64,000 nucleotides of DNA from Ectocarpus siliculosus (lineage: Eukaryota; Sar; Phaeophyceae; Ectocarpales; Ectocarpaceae): contig FN649732.1 in assembly GCA_000310025.1 (NCBI GenBank), positions 1,345,511-1,409,510 of the forward strand, in the 5' to 3' direction. Shown in pieces: positions 1-13,500 of this stretch. Position numbers and translations under genes: made by a program. Position 1 is the stretch's first letter, and each line of letters opens with the position of its first letter. The notes below the pieces were generated by a model that searched no databases, was not told where the DNA came from, and saw nothing but the letters and a program-made list of their open reading frames with translations.

Positions 1-3000
1 ACGTGTTCAGCCCTTCGGCGACAGTTCCGTCTGGGCCCGCGGGCGGACAGGTCTACCCTCGCCTGCGGCACAACCAGGTCCTGCGAAGAGAAGTTTTGGC
101 CATGGGCCACCGTCTTGCAGCACACCCTGGCGTGCAGAATGCTATCCTGGACGATCTCGTGGTGAGTTTTTTTTTTTTTTTGTCGTGCGGCCAGACTTGT
201 CGGATCCAATGAAAGGGCTGGAATGGATGTCCCTCACCCTCGGGTGACGATGAGGAGGGTGATTGGCGAGTACATGTGGTGTGCATTGCACATGGTCTGA
301 CCGTTTTGTATTCTGGAAGAGAGATTAGCCGTTGTGACCCGCACATGGGGTTGTCGACGTTGTCCTTTCGGTAGCAAGGGCCATGAGGTTGTCGAGAGAC
401 GTACATGTTGTCCATATTTAGCACAATTATTGTCAATACGCCACAAGCGTCGTTCACAGCAACAAGACCAGACCTCGAGAGGTGCCAAGAATCATGCAGG
501 AATTATCCAGCAGTATTGTTAGCTTTGCCTTTCTTGTTATCGGGTCGAAAAGTCGCAAAAGTGGAGATCAACGCTGTGTTTTCTCATGACGCTAACCCCT
601 GTCACTATTCTTGATTTGTTGTTGTTGTTGTGCAGGAACAAGGTCGCCGGGTACCCTCGGGGCGGAGAGGCATCCATCCCAATCTGCAGGGACCCCCAGG
701 GAACGAACGGGGGCTAGCGTAAGTGGTTTGATCAATAATGTGTCATTTGTCGGAAGGTTTGGATTTTTTGTGTTGAGCATGGCCGCGAGGCAGCACGGGA
801 AGGTATTTCGTTGCCATTTTTTCTCATCTTCGCGCAGCGTTTTTCCATCAAACCTTGACCTTGGATCATGGCTGTCTTCCGCAATCTCTCCCGTGAACAT
901 ACAGCTGTTGTTGTTGTTGCGACAATCCCCACCAGGACGCTCCCACCTACCCGGCAGTTCCGAGAGCCAACGTGGGCGAAACGATGCGTTGGCTGTACTG
1001 GCGCCCGCCCCTCCGAAATCCAGCCTTGTGGCATCCACAAGTCAGCTCTCTGATTCCAGCATGTAAATGCTCACCCTCTGATTCCACCGGTCTGTCTGTT
1101 GTGGCGCTCCACAGTAAGCATCCTCGGAACGAGACATGCCCCTCCCTCCGTTGGCGTTCCCCCTCAACTACCATGTACTATTTCGGATATCCCTGGTCAA
1201 TTATTGCTGTAGCACCTTGAATAGAAAGACGAGGGTAAAGCTACAAGTAGGCATTGCTAAATCACCATAATCTAGCCCCCCATTCTTACAGAAAATTATC
1301 CTGAAATAACCGTTTTTTTAGTTCACATAATCTCCGTTTCTTGCCCCCTCCCCCTCCCCCCAAAACTGCAGCCGCCTGGTGGACATGCTAGACCCCGAGG
1401 AAGAAAGCTCTCACAGGTCCACTAGGACCAGCCGCAGCGGCCGTGGCAGAAGCTCGGGCCACCTCATGCTTCAGCGCGACCGTCGCGGGATGTTCGACTA
1501 CGACGACGAGCCGCCCCTGCCGCACCTGCACCTGGACCCCAGGGTTTCCGCAGAGCTGGAAGGCGTGTACGCGGAGGTGCAGGCCGACGGCTGGCAGCCG
1601 TGGCGGGAGGAGGAGAAGTTGGACGGATCCGAGGTGAGCACAGTACATGGTGTGCGTGTTTTTGGCGGTGATGGCACCTGTGGTGCTGTCATCCGTTGGG
1701 GTATTTTTGTTGTTACTGGGCTCTAGGGGGGGGCATGGATTCAAGCGGCATTCCCAAGGCGCAGTAGATGACCTGCCGCCGTGGCCAGAGGAAGAAATCA
1801 GAATCACGGGCTCTGTCAGTGCGAACCGGCGTCGTACCCGCCTATAGCTCGCCCCCCAAATTGTTTCACCCCACAATTTCGCAACCGTGGGCGGACGGGC
1901 ATTCACGGCTCCAAGAACCTTTTCGACCGCGTCCGTCCGGCCGTTGTTGCCCTCGCGGTGCAGAGCGGGCTGAGCAGCAGCCGTCTGAGCGACGGGAGGC
2001 TCGGCTGCTCGTGCAAGAAGTGCCACGCATCATCGGGGTTAAGCCTGGGCACGGAAGAAGAGGAGGCGCAAGAGGGCACCTGCTGGAAGGACGTGTTGGC
2101 TGAGTTCGAGTGCGACATATGCTTCGATGTGCTCGTAGGCGTGCACGTGCTCGGTGAGATGGAGAAGAATAAGAAAAAGAAGAAGAAAGACCATTCGTGG
2201 CTAGGCCGGGCCTGGCGCACGCGTGGCTTTTGTGCGAGAGGTTTTTGTGGTTTTGAGGCGGCCGATGAGAAGCGGTTCGTGGCAAGGCTAGGATAGGCCG
2301 GGTCAGGCCAGACGTTGGAGGCGTGCGCTTGAGCTTTTTTGTTGTGGTTTGAGTCGGCGTGGGCATGTGCGGGTGACGAGGGCGAGGATGATGAGGAGAG
2401 AGCGCGCGACAAGGCTTTGCTTGAAAGACCCCCCCTTGGGCGCGTTGTGGTTTGAGCGGAGAATGATTGTTTGCGTTTGCTCGTGTCCTGGGGCACACCC
2501 CGTGAAGGAGGAAAGGACTTAAGTAGTTGTCAGGTGTTTCTGGTTGTCTTGTAAGTGCAGTGATATCGTGCACGCCGTTTTAACCATTCTCAGCAATGTG
2601 GGTGTCGTTACGGGTCTATGTCTGTGTCCTAGCCTCCTCTGGTTTACTCTTGGTGGTCGTTGCCCCCCTACGCATGCGTTACTATTACGACGACTTGAGT
2701 TGCTGCTAAGCGAAACTAGCAGCCTGAGAGCGTGCCATGATACGTGCACACCTCCCCCGCGACACGCATCTACGTGTGGCTGTGCGGCATGGAAGCTAAC
2801 GCTGCTTGTCTGGTTTGAACTCTGAACCCTTGGGTTTCAGCTTAGGCCTGTCTCTGTCGATGCGATTTTGCGTCACAAGGCAAATGCGGTTGGCATCTGT
2901 AATCCTCAATAGCTTGTTTTTCTGTCTGTGCGAATGTCCGTCACATGATATCTGCGATTGACATCTGAGCCTTCCTAAGTTGAAAGCGTGGCCTCTCTGT

Positions 3001-4338
3001 GTCTTTTGCTGTCATTGTCTTGTCACAGATAACTGTGGCCATACCTTCTGTGGCGCCTGCATGGAGCGCTGGATCGACAACGCCCCGCAGGGAGAATGCC
3101 CTGTGTGCAGAACACCCGTCGACAAGCTCGTACCCGTCAGGAAGATGGACGAGGTGCGTAGGTGTAGAGCAGTGGGACGCGCCAGCGTTTGTTGACCCTA
3201 GCTGTAAGGCCGAAATGGCACCCCGTATATGCGTTTGCACCCCATGTTTCCTCTCGTTGTGCTGCCGCCAGCGCTGTGCTCTACTCCACACCACATACAT
3301 ACATATGACACCATGAAATGGCAGAACAAAGATTGGTTGTGGGGCTTGGTTGCGCAACAGCAGGGCAGTGCCTGTATCTACATGTGTTCGGAAATTGCGC
3401 ACTCGAAAGGTTGGCTCTGCGGCGCGTTCTGCCAAAGTTGCCTTTTGACGAGAGGCTTGTCCTCTCGTCCCCTCTTCGTAGCACCCTCTATCCAAGGCCC
3501 ACTGTTTGATGTACAGCATATCCACTATGCTACAAAATCATCAAACAAGAGTACAACCGGAGTCCTTCAACTCGTTGAGCTGTTGGACCTTGGTATTAAC
3601 CCCAGGGTTGTAATCCCTGTAGTCAGCGCTGCCCCATGCGGTTCATTGGCTTACAGGCGGGAACATGTGTCTTCACTTGGAAGACTGGAATGTACCTTGC
3701 TATGACGTTCAGGCGTGTATTCCAGATTTTTTTCTTGTGCAGAAGAAAGACAGCGTCACAAATGGTCACAGAGGGATTGATTCCGACAATGTTCTGTATT
3801 CCAACACCCACGAAGTGGACCAAAAGGCATGTACGTGGTCAGTGCCCCGTCTTTTTTCTCGTCTCCATCAGCTTTATTTTTCCGCGTCACGATGCTCGCC
3901 CTTGTCTATCTCCTCCACAATCCCGAAACTCAGATGATTGCCAAGGCGGTAGAAGCCGCGGCGCCCAGCAGGGAGCGCGACGCATGGTATGAGCGCAAAG
4001 CCCACTGGGAGGGCACCGCAAGGCGACGCCAGGAGGCGAGAGCTGCTGCTGCTGCTGCTGCGGCGGCGGCGACCCCGTCGCACTCTGTCGTCCACGCCCA
4101 AGGAGCCGCCGCCGGCATTTTCGGTCGCACCGGCGTGGCGACGTGGTTCGGGGCAACGGATGCAAGAGAAGCAGGCGGTAGACGCAACAGGGGAAGGGGG
4201 GAGGAAGAGGGCCGGGGTAGGAGGGATGAGGATGAGGATGATGATGATGATGGTTTCCGTCTGGATAAGATGCAGACGGTGCTCGCTGTGGCGGTGATGT
4301 TGGTGATGGCGGTCATCAAGATGAGGGGTCTGCGGTGA
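1..4338 (+). CDS. Tail-anchored RING-finger E3 ubiquitin ligase (5' end outside window)
   Basis: Probable ubiquitin ligase on an internal membrane. Exons: 1-161, 636-718, 958-1062, 1372-1633, about 1820-2153, 3029-3153, 3934-4338; every junction keeps phase. About 490 residues are visible. Joining exons 5 and 6 restores a C3HC4 RING: CDIC, twelve residues, then CGHTFCGAC, ERWIDN and CPVCR, so the Zn ligands are complete. The text after the RING (PVDKLVPVRKMDE then AKAVEAAAP) resembles the CHFR/RNF8 type, but no FHA domain is visible. The last exon has a ten-Ala run, an Arg/Glu/Asp-rich stretch and a final hydrophobic segment, MQTVLAVAVMLVMAVIKM, four residues before the stop, which fits a tail anchor. 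The N-terminal part is Ser/Pro-rich and unrecognised. The acceptor near 1820 is weak; one near 1908 is an alternative. The RING is certain; substrate and membrane are unknown. Confidence 0.8.
3508..3580. repeat. tRNA-like dispersed repeat, copy 1 (in last intron of the RING gene)
   Basis: A 22-nt block at 3508-3529 is identical to 24958-24979. About 20 nt further on, 3551-3578 again resembles the second half of that copy (25037-25065). Read on the minus strand the 22-nt block contains TAGCATAGTGG, close to a pol III A-box. The B-box equivalent here is decayed. It looks like a remnant of a tRNA-derived short interspersed element. Confidence 0.45.
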
Positions 4339-6845
4339 TCCATCCATCCATCCCTCCGGAGCTATTATCTCTCTAGCTGTTGTCACGGAGTTAGGGCTTT
4401 GGGCGGAAACAACCACTTGAGACTGCGGAAATTGTTTTCGCATGCAGCGCAAGAGCTCACGGCAAACCCCATGCCGGGCCTATGCCTGTTGTTCTTGACT
4501 GCTCTTAACAACGCGGTATATCTATTGTATGTAGCGCGATTGCTTTGCCGACGAGCTTGGAGCCCGGCTACACAGGTGTCAGTACGCCACTACTGGCGTC
4601 TGTATCTCACCATGAAGCGGCGGCGTGATGCTCTGGGGGGGCTTAGTGGTCCAGTGTTGAGAGGTGGCTTTGTACTGCTGTACAATAGCTGGGAAGGAAC
4701 ACTCACGAGAGCGGGTTTGGTGTTTTTACCCGTTCAGAGTTCAATGTCTCCCCTCCAGAAAGTGGGGAGGGGTTGTCTCTGGTGGTCCACGGGGAGATTG
4801 TGGTGTTGCGGCCTCCTCACACTCAGCGCTACGGTATGTGATAACGGTAACTGCCTTGCAAGCCGTGGCAAGGGTTGGGATTGAAAGTCTGGCAGATGAG
4901 GCTCATTGTTAGCAACCTGTTTGTTCTCTGGCGGGCAAGTCATGGGGCGTGGTGTAGTCGGGAGAAGTGGGGGGTGGGTATGGGGGCCAAGGACAGCGTA
5001 CGTCGAAAGCTGTCAACCGATTCAACGTTTGTCGAAAAGCGCTGGACGCGGCAGTTGTGTTCTTTTCTAGGCTTAGCGTGAGCGGAGTACGGGAGGCTGA
5101 GCCGGCGATATGATTTGCTAATAGTATTTTTGATTTGGTAGAAGAGGGCCACAGCAATCGTTTCTCGGTGTTAATATTTCCATATTTCGTTTTGGTCCCG
5201 CTTTTTCGGGGCGCCAGTCTACACCTTTTCTGTATATGTTGGACACGGCAGCCGCGGTGGCGCGGGTGGAAGGGATCACAGCGGCATTTTTTTGTTGTTT
5301 TCCCTCGTGGGGGATACATGTAGGAAGTAGGGTTCGGAATTTATTTGTTTGTGTGGGCATGTTGCTGTGGAAGCTGCAGCCAAGCCTTGTAAATATGGAG
5401 TTTAGGTGCCTATATTGATGAGCTGATGGCGTTGTGTTTCGGACAGCTCAACGATTGGCGAGAGTGTGGAAAATGATAACTGGTACTTGTGCCAACCAAT
5501 TTTCCTTTTTTGTCTTCAGGTGGTGTAATCACAGCAGCTTACGTCAAGCGGCATCGTCAAGCCCGTAACACTCCCACCCATGCATGCGTTGAAGGACGGG
5601 GGACTTCGCAGTTTAGTTACCCCCCCCCCCCGCCATGGGCAGCCGTGCCCCTTACCCTTTCCCCTAGATCTACGGCACTATTCTGCGCCCGCAGAACCAT
5701 ACCATGTCAGCTCTGTCCGGTGTCACTGGTGTTTTTTGTTTTGCGGCCCATGTACTCTTGGAGCCAACCTTACCACCTTTCCGTACATGGCGGCATCGAT
5801 GCGAAAGAGAGATGCAGACTAGGCAGACGTGGTTCTCAACGAAAACCAAAGCTAAACGGCCGTTCTGACGAGAGACGGTGCAGTGTGTTGCGGCTTGTTA
5901 GCGTCGCTACTGCTTGACCGACCGGGTGCAAGCGTGCGTGTGCAATAGTGGATCAGCCGGAAGGATATTGTGTTCAGTTCTTATTTCTTTTATTTCTTTT
6001 TTTTGGCAAGGCACACGGAAAATGTACGCCTTTGAGCCAACCTCCTCTCGGCTGTTCCATCCTGGAAAAGTGTATGGTGTACACCACAGATTTTTTCATT
6101 TGCATTCACGACCCACCCCCCCACCCGTCCCCCCTCTCCTCCGCCCCCCCTGTCGGCGGAGCGGTGGACCAGAAACAAACAAACACCTTTCGCAATTGTA
6201 GTCCTTCTCATGAAGAGTTAGACTGAAAAGCGCGGTAACATTTTTTCTATAAATTTTGAAGCTACACCGGACAACATGGTTGAGACCATGCAGGATGGTG
6301 TTGAATAAAACGAAAACAAAATCAATCACCAGGGCCCATCTGCGTTAGTGTCCCGTTTGGGGGGATTCCACGGCTTAGACAGTAGACCGCATAAATTTCT
6401 AGCGGGGTGCGGCGCATGATCTTGCACTTTCTCTCTCTCATACACACTGGCAGGCCGCAGGACTACTGTACGATCACCACGGGAGGACAACAGACTAGAT
6501 GCAGGCGCTCGAGATCTAGTCTTCTCGCATCACACCGCCTATCAAAATGTGGGAAACACCTTTTGGAAAAGTAGACTACAGGTCCACGCGAAGGGAGGAA
6601 AAAAGGAAAAAACAGCATAAAAAGAGAAGAAAACAAAAAAGACGTACTGATCTGATGATGCTGCAGGCCACACTCCAAGGAAACACGTGCCGATCGCAAA
6701 AATACGAAATAATCCACCTCATCATACAAACACCCTCCCAAAGAAACCCAACAACAGCATCGCGCCCGACTCGCGGAGACCGTCTTCGCGAGATTAACAA
6801 GTTAATGAGGAGATAGAACAGGGAAGGGGGCACGCAGACCGTAGT

Positions 6846-6872
6846 CCCTAACCCTAACCCTAACCCTAACCC
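6846..6872. repeat. Internal telomere-type repeat, (CCCTAA)4.5
   Basis: Four and a half exact copies of CCCTAA on the + strand, with no subtelomeric genes or longer array around it. The second tract at 27529-27556 is in the opposite orientation. Confidence 0.9.
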
Positions 6873-7330
6873 AACTTCTCCGATTGCATGCGTTATCCAA
6901 CATGTTCACATAATCGAAAAACCCTGCGGACGCTACAACTGACTCGCAGCGACAACAACAGATCACCCTCTCCAGGCGCACAACAACTTTCACGTCACCA
7001 CCTCGGCAGAATAAGGAAGGGCGCACACACTTCGCTTGGGTCGCTCACACCCACACATCGACCTTCGCCTCCATTATCGCCGAGGGCAACGTGGCGGGTA
7101 GGCTAGGGGGTGGGGGACCGGCCGTTCGACGTCTTTCCATGTAAGATAAGAACTATCGACTATGTCGGTGGGGGCTCCCAACACTTTGCGGACAATCTTG
7201 CATCTCTGGGAGAACAGGGAGCACGAGACATCCGAGGAACATGAAAAAGCAAGACACATACTAACCCCCTAGTTCCCAAAGGACCCCGAACATACGGTTA
7301 ACACGTAGGCGAGGTGGACAAGCAGGGAAA

Positions 7331-7336
7331 TTTATT
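7331..7336 (-). terminator. Poly(A) signal AATAAA of the membrane-protein gene
   Basis: TTTATT on the + strand, so AATAAA on the minus strand, about 175 nt past the stop codon at 7509. This is a candidate 3'-end signal, by sequence and distance only. Confidence 0.4.
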
Positions 7337-7508
7337 ACTAAAGAGTGATTAGCTGGTACACATCTCAATGTGGGTGACTTGTACTTCACTTCAACAAAAA
7401 AAAAAGGAGACGCACACAGCACTTTTTACTCACTCTCTATCATCCGTAGACGAAGTACAAAACACCAGACGACACGCCCGCTAACACCCCCCCCCCCTCC
7501 CACCGTAT

Positions 7509-10500
7509 TCACACAGGGTCGAAACTCCGTTCTCTCCCGACCCCTCCCTCTACTACACCTTCGGCCGTCAGCCGAGACCCTCGTCGAGACCCCTTCGCCT
7601 TGACTGGCCCTTCCGCTGCCGCCGGTTGCCCCGCTTCGCCAGCGAAAGAAGGCAGTTCGTTTTCGTCGAAGGCCGGCGAAGAGTCCCCGAGCCCTAGACG
7701 CGCTAGCAGAACCCCCGCCGGGTTCCACCGACAGCAGAAGCGGCGGCGGCGGTTTTGGGGGGAGCTGCGAGACGGTTTCGGTAGCGCCACGATCCCGATA
7801 AAAAACTGGCAGAGGACCGTCAGGGTCGCCATCGCATACGCGTAGTCGACGCTCACCGACACCTGTGCAAACACACGTGGCACACACACACCAGGGTGAC
7901 GCGTTCCTGTTACAGTCAGCGCGGTCCCCGGGTCCCCGGCAGTTAAGAACAACGCCGTTGAGAAAAAAGGTTCAAACGCTCACGAACAAAAAAAAAAAAT
8001 GTGGGTAATAGAAACACAGCTCAGACGTGGGTACTACACTCTATGCAGATCATATGATATGATACCCTGTGGGTGCTCGACGGTAATGACGAGATATGTA
8101 AGAATTGGGGCCTCGACTCGAAAAGGACGTTTCTTGTCTCCCGGCCCCTACTGCTACTGCTGTGTTGCAAAACAGCCAAAAGAACGACACGGGAAAGGGA
8201 TGAAGCAAGCAAAACATCCAGCGCTTTTCTACTACTTGAAACGACAACACCGGGGGTTCGCCACGAGACAGATCCGGAATAGGCGGGTCATCCTGGCACA
8301 CAGAAGCGGGACTGCGAGGAATACCGCATTTCTTTGTGAGATGGAGTGCGCTACATATAGATGATGAGACGTTTGCCTTCATGCACTCTGGACGCACGCA
8401 AGACAGGCCAAGCCTGCAAGAAACCCCATCAACATACATAGCACCCCCACTTTGAAGGGTCGCGAGCATGGCTTGCTTCACTTCGGCCTGGTGAAACTCC
8501 TGATTTCGAAGCCAATCTCTCAAATGAGCGATAGCATCAGGCTCTCTCGACAAAAGAAGCCGGTTTTTCGCCCCCCTCCCTGCTGCAAAGACTTCAACAC
8601 ATGCCCTTCGACGATTGCTGTGATGCTACATCGAGACGGATTTTTTTCTGTGATTGCATGTACTGAACACTTTCAAAACATGGGCACTTGGTTTGTGGCC
8701 ATCTGTTGCGAAATATTATTGTTTAATCTTGATTGCGTACTTGCCGAGTTTCAGGCTCTCTCTGTAAAAAGCTTGGTGTGCGTCCATCTGTTGCGTTGCG
8801 AAAATATCTTTGTTACTGCTGTTGATTCCTTAAGTTTCCAAGCAGGACGTCTCGGCAAGAGCTTGGGGGTGTGTCCATCTACTTCGAAATAATGTTTTTA
8901 AATCTTGATTGCGTATTTACCGAGTTCCCGCAGTCCAGGTCGAACTCCTCCGAATAGAAGGCTACGGCCGCAGCTCCGATGGGCCCCTTTACCGCTATCA
9001 AGAAGCCGATGATCGTCGTGCCCAACAGCCACCCTGCCATGGCCAGCGAGGCTAGGCACAACCGCTTCACCATGCGACACTGGGCTTCCTGCAGGGGCTG
9101 CTCGCGCACCAAGCGAGGCACGTAGTAGACGAAGAGAGACAAACCACACGGAATGACACAAAGGCAGACATGGACACAGACATCAAGACACGTGCGCGGG
9201 TGTGTGCTGTCTATAGCTTGCGACTCAGCACGGTTTGTTCAGACAACCTGCAACACCGGTTAGTAGCAAAGAAACAGGATACAGTTGCAAGACCGAGAAG
9301 CTGAGTGTGCTACGTGGACGTGGGATGGAACCGGACGGTTTTCGACCTAGGCCTACCAGCAGCATTAGCAGCAGCAGCAACAACAGCAACAGCGATAGCA
9401 ATCCTACAACAACCCCTCTTTTGTCCCACGGGCCTAGGACCAGAAAGCATCAACACCAACAGCAGAGCAACACCGACATCGACTCAGGAAAGCGGTGTGC
9501 CTTAACGCTAAAGTAAACATTAAACACCATTCAATAGACGTTCAAAGTCACCTTTCGCCGGCCGTAGAGGAGCACCGCAAGACCGACGGCGTTGAGCAGG
9601 CCGTCCGTCGCGTTCCCCACCACCGTCAAAATTCCCATCACGGCCCCCACCATGCTCATTTCCTGGGTAGACCGCAAACGGGTACACATGCCGAAAAACC
9701 ACACGTCAAGGCAAAGAGCGAGCACCGTGTCCCATCATGTGTTATTAGTCATCCCATGTGTTTGCAGTCGGTAGCACCTCCAAACACACCGTGCGGCTAC
9801 TTGAGTTTCTCGACCGAAAATCCCCCACTTGGCAGAACTCCTTCGCCATGCATGGAACGTTCTCATCACTCTCGAAATCCCGTAAAACAATGCCCTCAGA
9901 AAACCAACAATCCACCTCTAAAAGTACCGTGGTGGGTGAGGAGGGTCAAAGACAGGATGCAGACTCCCTCGGCAGGCAAACTCCCGATTAAGCCAATCGC
10001 GTATTCTCAAGCAACTTGCCGGCAAGCACGAGCACAGGCTTCCCCCAACATCAGGACAGAACCGACTGGCAGACGCTAGCTGTACGGAGTAAGGAGCGGG
10101 CGATACAACACCGAGCTGCACGCCCAAAGAAAGCCCTGCAGGTAGCATACCAGCAGCGCCGGCGTTCCAAACTCGTGGCTCACCTCTAGGTTGAACGTGA
10201 CAGCCTCATCTGAGTTGGCTACGGCCTGTCTCCACCCGACCCATACCCCGAGGTCTGGCTGCAAGAGGAAGAAGAGGAAGGCAAGGGGTGGCGGATTCAC
10301 GCCGGAAGTATTTGTTACCATCGGTTCGTTAGCACAAAAAAAATGTTTGGCGAACGAAACCCATCACCGAGGCCCTGACGCTTTGATGGCTAATAGTATG
10401 CTTCTAGTAGTTGACTGCGAGGCAATGAAAACGAGAAATTCACGACGGTGTGGGGGGTACAGGGGTCGTTGTACTGCGAAAAAAACGGAGGTCGGCATGA

Positions 10501-13500
10501 GCCGTTGCGGTGCGGTGAAGGACATCAAGTAAGATACAAACGCCTCATTGAAAACCGTCCCACCGCAGTCGGCATATCGCGGAACGGCCTATAATAGTCA
10601 GGTGTGCTACCCAAAACGGACTACCTCTAACAGCATGCACCCTAGACGCAAAAGCGGCAAAGGTACGATTGAAATTTCAGGAAGCCTCTCTAAAACAAGA
10701 ACGACCAACGGGGGTGCTCACCAGAACGGTCTGCGATGCTCCCTGGGGCAAACACTTGACCTCTGCGGCGAAATAGCCTTCCTTTCGCGCCGTGAAACTG
10801 CCAAGGTTAAGGATCAAGGACACAGCGAACCCGATGCAAATCATGTCATGAAAACCCCTGACCCTGCTGCTGTCGCCCCCGCCCCCGCCCCCCCCCCGTC
10901 TTTCCCCTCCACTAGTGCTGTTGCCGTTGTCGTTGTGGTGGCGGATGTTGTAGTTGTGTTCTCCTTCGAATGGCCCGACATCGAACTCCGTGGCCCCGGC
11001 CTTGTCCTGCGGGAACGTGGAAAAAAGACTCAAATTTGGATGGAGATTGCGCAGGCTGGAGGCCTACTGTATGCTGCTGCTGCCGCTGCTGTGTTGTCTG
11101 CCTTCGCCCAAGGCACCAAGAAAGCGCAACACCACCTTGATTCCTCGAGATAACACGTGAAAGAATCTGGTCACAAGACCAGTTGCCACCCTTGTGATGA
11201 ATATGTGGTGATGTTGGGAATGGCCATGGAGAAAAAAAAAAACTCTCTGTACAGCTTCAAATCAACGGTCCGACATCACGTTGAAATCGGCACAAGCGCA
11301 CTACTAAAACCTGCCGCAACTCGTCGCCTTGACCAAGGCCATCACTGCCGCGTACACATCCCCAACATCGCAGACCGGGTGTCGGTATTCACCTCTTGTT
11401 TCCGTTGTTCGATTTCGCCAACAACGACAACGCCTTCCCGTTGCAGGTCTTGTCTCACGTCCTCCCTCTCGTCTTGCTGCTGCTGCTGCTGTTGCCCCCG
11501 CCACACGGACAAGCCTTTGGAGGTGCCTTCCCCCACTTTCTCCCCCTCCAAACCCTGTAATCCTCCACCGTGTGCTTCTCGTATTTCCGTGTCCTTCAGA
11601 AGTGGAGAGAGAGATAGAGAGAGATAGAGAAGGCGGTGTTGGTGATCGTACATGCACACATGACCGCCCAGCTCCGTGACCCCTGAACGGAATCTGTTTC
11701 CCTGATGGATAGGCAACCGGCTTGGCTGAATGACGATATTCATACGCGGTACCCTGGAGCCATTGTGTCTGCGAAGATTCCTGGGAAAATGCCCTGTGTG
11801 AATATCAGCTCTTCGTCCGTATGCCACAAGTATCATCAGTGTGCGTCCACGAAACACGTGATACAGACGCAATTATTCGTCCAGTTATTATGATGTTTCA
11901 GCTGTCGCTCTCGGTTTTACGAACCGACTATGTATTGTACACTAACGTGTGGTTGTCACCGAGGGGGGGGGTCGCCGAACGCGATCATAACGCATACCCC
12001 GGGTCCAACAATCGCAGGGTGGGGAGGGGGAGGGTGTACTCATCGCTGTGCATGCCGTAGTCGGTAGGCCATTGACCTCGCATCCCTACAAAGCCGGGGC
12101 CGAGCAGGGCTTGTAAAATGCGGGTGTTGGCGTTCGTTCCATTTATTCTGGCGCAGTGTATTGTACACCTTTCGCTCGGTGGTGGTACCTATATGTTTGA
12201 CGTATCGACCAGGGTCATATAGGAGGAGGGTCACACAGACAAGGCGTTTGTTGAAGCCGTTTTCTTGTTTTAAACACCCCACCGTTTCCTCTTGCGGTGC
12301 TTGGCTTAGCTTCTATCGCGAGAAGGGCCCAGCCGTCCCTTCCCCTTGTTGACCATCAAGCCCTACTAAGGAATTTACAAGTACGGGTTTTCGAACGAAA
12401 AATGCAGAGGTTTCATACATAGCACTCCATAATCAACTTCCAACCTAATACTGGTTGATAGGTTTACGAGGAAGGTGACCACTAGGCCATCGGGGCGACC
12501 AATTTGGAACACATGTACACCAAGATATGGTGACTTTTCATTTTTCTCGCGCGGCAGAGAGTTTTTTCTCGCGATTCCTTCTCAGGGGCACGCAGGAGGC
12601 TCGTCGGTACATTCGACTAACGCTCGTGCCCGGAGCTCGGTAGGCCTCCGTGACGCGCGAGATCTGACTGTACATTGTAAGCTATTCGATTAGGCCCAGG
12701 TGTGGGATGCTACAGTTTACATATCTGTACCTATAAGAGAAAGAAGACTTTCACACCCCGTGCAACCATTTTTTCAGTCGTTTTTTGTTCGCCAGTCAAT
12801 TACTGGGTCAGAAAATTGGTGGATGACTGGCTTTTGTTTCGTTGTCTACAACCAACAACTGCTGTACTGCCCCAGAATGTCGGGCGACTTTTTTGTTCCA
12901 ATCAACAATAATACTAGCTCAGACTCACCAGAAAGAGTTGGTTACTACTCTAACCCAACTATTAGACATGCTATTAGACATGCAAGTGTTTGTTTTGCGT
13001 AGCTGTCCAAGGGGGTGTACCTCTTTCTCCCTGGCCCGTGATGCTGACTCCTAGTCTCAGTTGTTACCTCGCATAGCGCGCAGAGGGAGCGGAGGAATAT
13101 CTGTCGTTGATTTCTATTGACTTGCGGACCCCGGGGCCAGTTTATTTGAGTGTACCTTTTTAGGGTAAGTTAGCCTGTGACCACGGGAATCGACCGCGTC
13201 AAGTGTTGGATCAGTAAGGACATAATATGGTACTGGGTAGAGAGAGATCGGAACGGTTTTTAATGTGAAGACAGCAACAACAACAACAACAACTGGAGTG
13301 AACACTTCCTAGGCCGTCAAAATCCCTCTCGATACATTCGCTGTGTGTTGCTTGATTAACTTAGACTAAACAAAAGAGACCACGGGCGGAATGCGCACAG
13401 AACCCCAGTTGCATCGGTCACGACTCCGCTCTGTCTCGGAAGTTGTTGTTTGCAGGTACAGTCCATGCGATACCCGCCTACAACAGCAGTAGCGGTGCTG

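Larger units (their letters stand above)
4339..7508. other. Intergenic region between converging genes
   Basis: No supported gene. It holds the 3' flanks of the RING gene and of the membrane-protein gene that ends at 7509. Open frames here (for example 4399-4884) lack family motifs and splice context. AATAAA occurs at 6304-6309 (+), far from the RING stop. The region also holds an internal telomere-type tract at 6846-6872 and homopurine/homopyrimidine runs. Confidence 0.6.

Noticed and set aside
4399-4884. 161-codon plus-strand open frame after the RING gene
   Set aside because: No ATG at its start, no motif, rich in Trp/Cys/Leu from G/T-rich DNA, and no splice context. Treated as 3' flank.
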